Assembly (NCBI GenBank): GCA_018287875.1
Contig: JAGVVL010000009.1
Location: 3,100,001 to 3,164,000 of the forward strand
Length of the DNA stretch: 64,000 bases
From: Nigrospora sphaerica
Lineage: Eukaryota > Ascomycota > Sordariomycetes > Amphisphaeriales > Apiosporaceae
Direction: 5' to 3'
The first letter of the stretch is position 1, and each line of letters opens with the position of its first letter. This document shows, piece by piece, positions 58,869-64,000 of the stretch. The notes under the pieces are model-generated. The model had not been told where the DNA came from and made no database searches. It worked only from the letters and a program-made list of their open reading frames with translations. Both the position numbers and the translations under genes were made by a program.

Positions 58869-61800
58869 CTACGCTTCCCCAGCACTGTTCTTTGAGGAGA
58901 AGAGCTTGGCGACTTGGTAGAACATGTCCTCAACGGGCGGCATGGCGAAGGCGGGCGCAGCATCGAAAAGCTCGGCAAGCTTCTGGGGCGCAACCACCAC
59001 TGGGTGCACGTCGTCGTCGGTTTCGGCGTCCGGGGCATCGAGTTCCATCTCATCGTCACTCGGCTCTTCGTCCTCGGCTACCGTCGGGTCCATCACGGCC
59101 AGCGACATTGGCTGATCCTCTTGGGCAGACTCGACCTGGTCCAGCTGGATGTTGGCAAGTGGTTGGGCCAGACCGATTGAACTCGTGTCTGTCGTGTGGC
59201 TGACCGACCAAAGTTGAGCGGCGGCGTCCAAAATCATATACCCAGTAGAGCTAGGCGATGTGATTAGGGAGACGATGGGATACGGGAACTTGTGGACGGT
59301 CTCGGGCTCGCTCTGATCGGGACTGAAAATAGCTAGCTCAGAAGTCGTTGTCCCATGCTTGTCAGAACGCGAGACAGCTGTCGCAAACGTGCCCGACGCG
59401 TAATCCACGGCAAGCTGGGGGAGGATGGGGGTCGCCTCCGACTTGCCAGCCTCCAGCTGGAGGCTGATACCGAAGCTCAGCTCATCCAAGACGATGTTGT
59501 GCACAACGAGGTCCTCGGACAACAGGACGACCTGGGAGGAAAGCACGCTGATGCCTTGTATCTCCCCGCGTGTCAGGCCGTTGATAGATTTGACCACAGC
59601 TCCAGATTCGGCGTCGATGATAAAGATGGCCGAGTCTCCTCCGTTCTGAAAGGCGCACGCCACCGTGGATCCGTCCTCTGAGAAGGACACAGCACCGCTT
59701 CTCGCAAGCGACCGGGGCAGAGCCGGACCTTGAAACCCTACCGCCGCCTTGTTCTCGTAGAGTTGAATGCTTTGGCTGCAAGCCCAATGCTCCAGCTGTC
59801 GCCCCGACTGGCTCTTGACCACGATGCCGTCTCGTTGCCGGATCACTGGTTGCCACAACCGGACGATTCCATCTTCACCGATAGTGGCGAAGCGGTGGCA
59901 AGTAGGGTCGGCGGCTAGGTCAAAGACTCGCTCACTGCGACCCGTGTAATGCGGTGCGTTGATGCGCGAGACAAGTTCGAATGAGCTTCCGTCCTTGTTC
60001 GGCATCCAGAATTTAAGATGTACCTCCCGTCTCTCGGCGGGTGGCCCCTCAAGGTTTTCGACATCTCTGGCCGGTGGCTGCCACTCATCAATGGTGGCGA
60101 GCCACTTGCCGTCTCGTGAATGCGCCAGACGCATTACGCGGGGTTCCGTCAGGGGGTATCCTTTTGGCGTGATGTTGACATCGGTGGGGTGCGTCCTTGC
60201 CAGGGCCTGCTTTGAAATTCCCTGAACGGTGGTAATATCAATAGTTTGAAGCAATGGCATGGCGGTTGCCACCCCCGTATCATTGATCTGCTGACTATTG
60301 GACACTCCCAGCAGAAGGTGGGTGGGATCCTGAGGGTCAACAGCAGCAGGCACCCTCGACAACGCAGTTCGGAGATGCTTAGCACCGACCCGTCGAACGA
60401 TGTTATCCTTGGACGGCGGTGGAGGCGTGACGAGGGTCTGAACCCCTGAAATATAAGTCGACGGCTTGTTCTCAGCGGTGGAGAGAATCATAGTAGAGTT
60501 GTCGTCCAGGTGAATCACGTAGGACGATCCACGAGCGGAGACCACAATGTTCTCAATGGTCCCGGCAAGATGAGGCAAGGGGTCCTTTTTGCCGGTATCA
60601 AGCTGCCATTGAATGAGAACAGACTCGGAACCTCCCGAAATAATATAATGACCTGCCTGGTTAGCCTGGAAAGTATAGATGCAGTGTGGTTGACGTACCA
60701 TCTCGTGACCACTTCACAGCATGCACCGCCTTACGATGCCAATGAAGTTTGCGCGGCTGGATAGGGCGCTTGTGGCCGGCAGAAGCGTGAAGGCGCCTGA
60801 GCTGGGGCACGATGTCGTTGTAGTAGAAGATGCTACCACGAGCGCAGCCGACTACCACCTCGACAACCGCGTCATCGCCCGTTTCGATCTGCGACTGCCT
60901 CGTAAGATGGATGCGGTCGATAACTCTCAGATCCATGCACGAAATCTCGTCGCTGCAATCGAGGATAAAGACCTCGTAGGCCAGCTGCTGGAACGAAGAA
61001 ACCGGGCCCGAGAGCGTGCCAAGAATCAGATCTTTTCCGGAAGAAGCTGCCAGGACCTGGCCGCCTTGGAGGAACTGCAGGTGTTCGATTACTTCTCGGC
61101 GCTGCACAATGGGCCTGGTCGCCTTCAATTCGAGGCCCTGAATGTCGCAAGCTAGTATGTGCCACTGGCCGCCGCTCAAGAGGGAGACCACAATCACATC
61201 CTGTACCTGGCCCTCTAACGAGGCCGCATCCACCTCAAGGTCGGAAACACAGTCGCATTTGATCTTCAGATGAGTTTCAGCGCCTTCGCCAGTGGTCCAG
61301 TTGATCTTCCATATGCGGCCGGCAGACGATGCGACCCATACATAGTCGGGGTTGGTCGGGGACAGTCGCATGGCAACGACAGTTTCGTGGCCAATCGTCT
61401 TGGCTGGGAAATTGATGGCTATCTTCCGCACGAGAAGCGAGTCGGCGGACGAGTAGACCTGAATCGAGGCATTGTATGCCAGAATAAGGTGGCTGGAAAC
61501 AAGTTAGCCGAATGTACCGGTGCGCCAGATGGCTGCGTAGCTCACTGCTCATCATCGGTCAGGATGGCGTCGATATCGAGCATCCGACCTCCAATGGGCT
61601 CCGAGACCTTCCAGATCGGCAGGTCGCCGGTACCCCGGTATGCATTGCCCTTCTGTAGCGCTCGTGCTAGCCTCTTGCTATCTTTCTTGCTCTTTGCGCT
61701 GGCTGGCACCAGGGGATTACCGACTGTCATCTCTGCGTTTTGTCGCTGGGCGGTGATGGGGTTCTGCAGTACAGAGCTTTCGGGCTTGTCCTTGTGCTTC

Positions 61801-61948
61801 AACTTGGATTTCTTAGGCGTCGACTTGCCATGGTCGGCGGCTTCGCGCTTCCTTTTGTTCGCCGCAATCGTTTCCTCCTAAAAGCATCGTCAGCGGAGTG
61901 TCGGAGGCTCTGAGGGTACCTATGACGAACATCGAGAATTCGGGCCAT
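58869..61948 (-). CDS. utp17: U3 snoRNP / small-subunit processome WD40 protein Utp17 (Nan1/WDR75)
   Basis: Minus-strand exons 61948-61931, 61877-61546, 61492-60699 and 60652-58869 (975 aa; introns 53, 53 and 46 nt). Utp17 is part of the t-UTP/UtpA subcomplex that loads on nascent pre-rRNA in the nucleolus and is needed for 18S rRNA processing. After a short basic N-terminus (KRKREAADHGKSTPKKSK, nuclear/nucleolar) come two WD40 propellers. Clear blades include WVASSAGRIWKINW, WHRKAVHAVKWSRDGHYIIS (restored exactly by the last splice) and HRFATIGEDGIVRLWQP. An acidic linker (EDEEPSDDEMELD) precedes the Utp17-type C-terminal helix. The first coding exon is only 18 nt (MARILD) and is the least certain part; its donor is GTTCGT. 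It is divergent from rpb10, another growth gene. Confidence 0.88.
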
Positions 61949-62724
61949 CTTGAGAAAATGAGCGTGGTCGACTGCTGGAGATGTCAAGCCACTCAAGCAG
62001 TCCAAAGCTTCGTCGGCTGGCTTTCAACTTGAAGCGAAGCAAAATCATTTCAGAAAAATAAAAACGGAGTCGGCAGCGATAAGCCGGGACGCGGCGTAGG
62101 TACTCGCTTATCGGGTGGGGCCCCAGGGACAGCCTGCTTCCGAGTACTTATTTTACCCAGAAGTCCCGGTATGCTAGGAAGTACCAGCTCATCATTTACC
62201 TACTTTGGGTACTTAAATACCTTACCTAAGCCTAGGTATTTGAGGCCCAAAGAGGTAATTGGCCAGCCTGATACTTCAGCCTTGATGAGTCAACCTGCCA
62301 CTGCATGTTCCTTCGACCTTGTATGCATCTATGTGACTTCCACAAGAGACGCGATTATTATTATGCAGTGTCTTGTATCTGCCTGTTGAAGGATAACGTC
62401 AGGTTGGCAGATAAGTACGTGAGAAGTACACATTCAGTGATACTCCACACATACAAAGTATCCGCTAGCGCAGAGGAGGGGGTGGGTCTGACGGGAGGAT
62501 ACTTGATTGGCTAGCAGACAGCCGGGCGCGAGCAGTCGAAAGCGACTGCGACCAGAAATTTATTGAGCCTCGAATTTGGCCCGTGGTTGAGCAGCTTCCT
62601 TGTCGTCGTCCCTTCGTCCAGCAATCCACCTCGTCTCTACCGCGTCAACAATACCGGGCGCCAGGCTTCCACAACAGCTCATACAACCCAGGTACTCTAT
62701 TTCCATCGACACAGCCCCTTCAAG
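61949..62724. promoter_or_regulatory. Divergent promoter, utp17 / rpb10
   Basis: 776 bases shared by a ribosome-biogenesis gene and an RNA polymerase subunit gene. It holds GCGATAAG (62076-62083), one mismatch from the yeast PAC element GCGATGAG, and an 11-base hairpin with an embedded CCTAGGTA (62212-62244). Functional use of either is inference. Confidence 0.5.
62212..62244. promoter_or_regulatory. Hairpin CTTAAATACCT / AGGTATTTGAG
   Basis: Eleven-base arms (62212-62222 and 62234-62244) with a single G-T mismatch and an 11-base loop, about 480 bases upstream of rpb10 and 260 bases upstream of utp17. It carries the TACCT/AGGTA core of the dispersed palindromes. Confidence 0.45.
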
Positions 62725-63152
62725 ATGATTATTCCCATCCGGTGTTTCTCATGCGGCAAGGTATGAGGTCCCTTTCGCGTCTCGGCGCAACCCCCGTGTC
62801 GCAACTTTTCGGCTGACAGGGCGGCATCTCTAGGTCACTGGCGACCTGTGGGAGCGCTACCTGAAGCTCATTGACGAGGGCACGCCTGATGGGTTCGTGG
62901 GCCATTATGCTTCCATTCCTCACCGAATCCTAACATGTGCGATAGCGATGCGATGGACCAGCTCGGCCTTAAGCGTTACTGCTGCCGCCGCATGATCATG
63001 ACCCACGTCGACCTGATCGAGAAACTCCTCAAGTAAGCGCCCCGGGCTGCAGCGAAGGGCCTTTGGGTGCCTGTCAACTGGTACTGATAACACGGCTCAG
63101 GTACACCCCCGACGGGCGAAACGAGAAGAAAATTCAACTCAGCCAAGTATAA
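62725..63152 (+). CDS. rpb10: RNA polymerase I, II and III shared subunit Rpb10 (ABC10-beta)
   Basis: Exons 62725-62760, 62834-62892, 62946-63032 and 63101-63152 (77 aa; introns 73, 53 and 68 nt). Rpb10 is a small zinc-binding subunit common to all three nuclear RNA polymerases and helps assemble the Rpb3-Rpb11 platform. The N-terminus [12 protein letters not shown] is almost invariant from archaea to humans. Zinc ligands are C7, C10, C44 and C45 (KRYCCRRM). [11 protein letters not shown] and HVDLIEKLL are family signatures. Length (70-76 aa is usual) and all splice joins agree. Assignment is certain. Confidence 0.97.
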
Positions 63153-64000
63153 ACGGGCGGAGGGAAGCCGACAAACTTGCCACACGTACTGGCTCCCACA
63201 ATTTGCATTATTTGGCGTTGGTTCAAGCGATTTCTATGCCATTCGGGGCTTTGGGACAAACGATAGCTGTGAAAGTGAAGATGACGACTCGGACTACAAA
63301 ATAGACGCTTGGTGTCCTCACATATCTCTACAGATCGGAGAATAAGCCTGGGAGGGGCTGGGGCGCCAAAATGCCAACGGCCCTGCCACGGCCTCGCGTA
63401 CGGCCACTCCAGCAAGCACCGGTTCAGGAAACAGCTGGAGTCGTGTCGGAAGGCTGACCGACTGGCGTTCTGGATCCATGTTGGCCACGGCACGGTTCAC
63501 GCGGCCGAAAGCCGCGCCCCTTAAACAGGGGCTACACCCATCAATATAGCCGCGATAGTACGCGTTCGATTAGGTCGCATAAAGTGGTTGGCGAAAGTCG
63601 AATCATTTGACTTGAACGTGAAGCCGCCATGGTACTGTCCGACCAAGCCTCCAGAATAGGGTCATTCTCCGAGCATCATGGCTCTGGTCACCGCCTTTTT
63701 TGCCGCATGAATTTGAAATAGATACCCGGCTTGTGATTGGTACCGTCGCGCTGGGTGTCGATACCTTGCTCACTTGAACCCATTCTTCCGACGGAGACAC
63801 GGCCAAGTGGACCAGGGACGCGTCCAGATGGACATCGACGATGATCAACCCAATGCTGTTTCAAGGATGGAACGGCTTGCGAGTCGGCAAATCGGCCTCT
63901 GGCCATGGCCCGCCGTCAAGCACTGCGGCTATTATCTTCACGGATGGGTGCCACGAACACGCCCAACCAATCCACGGTCGTCTTGGGTGTATGACCTAGC
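63153..64000. other. Right-end intergenic sequence
   Basis: About 0.85 kb past the rpb10 stop codon. Short frames on both strands (for example 63134-63493 and 63603-63848, minus) have no recognisable motif. A gene may begin beyond the window edge. Confidence 0.5.

Noticed and set aside
1..64000. CRISPR arrays, bacterial operons, ribosome-binding sites and rho-independent terminators
   Set aside because: The genes are intron-containing eukaryotic genes. Repeats present are simple or short tandem repeats without regular unique spacers.

Overview
The window is a piece of a nuclear chromosome from a filamentous ascomycete (Pezizomycotina, most likely Sordariomycetes and perhaps Hypocreales). I base this on short GT-AG introns with CTRAC-type branch sites, a GC-rich composition, and the best-matching protein families: a filamentous-fungal L-arabinitol 4-dehydrogenase, a LaeA-type methyltransferase, and Cdc20/Slp1 and TFIIA large-subunit proteins of the filamentous type. 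I could not identify the species. I can model 14 protein-coding genes with 31 introns. I found no tRNA, rRNA, CRISPR array, or transposon with a readable transposase or reverse transcriptase.

Layout. 1-7908: no recognisable gene; the right end is a pyrimidine-rich leader for an Sfp1-type zinc-finger regulator (7909-10225, +). 10226-15593: gene-free, rich in purine/pyrimidine tracts. 15594-17931 (-): kelch-BTB protein resembling Ral2. A 1.4-kb divergent promoter leads to cdc20 (19366-21238, +), followed by the TFIIA large subunit toa1 (22927-24739, +). 24740-37480: a 12.7-kb gene desert. 37481-39081 (+): seven-exon LaeA-family methyltransferase. 39082-44391: another gap. 44392-45248 (-): ATP synthase subunit g. 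46161-47337 (-): L-arabinitol 4-dehydrogenase. 49113-49947 (+): BAP31-type ER protein. 51879-53036 (-): aquaporin. The right end is a denser block: helix-hairpin-helix protein (54403-55292, -), tiny 4F5/zinc-finger protein (55981-56420, +), 2-oxoglutarate/Fe(II) oxygenase (56882-58136, -), UTP17 (58869-61948, -) and RPB10 (62725-63152, +).

Most genes are housekeeping. A loose theme is growth control: Sfp1 (regulator of ribosome-biogenesis genes in yeast), Utp17 (small-subunit processome), Rpb10 (shared by RNA polymerases I, II and III) and TFIIA. The LaeA-like gene is the one candidate secondary-metabolism regulator, and no biosynthetic cluster lies next to it here. No obviously new multi-gene system is visible. 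The least explained signals are a dispersed family of ACCTAGGT / AGGTACCT palindromes and hairpins in non-coding DNA, the gene desert with one 306-codon orphan frame, a conserved but uncharacterised helix-hairpin-helix protein, and repeated use of very small first coding exons.
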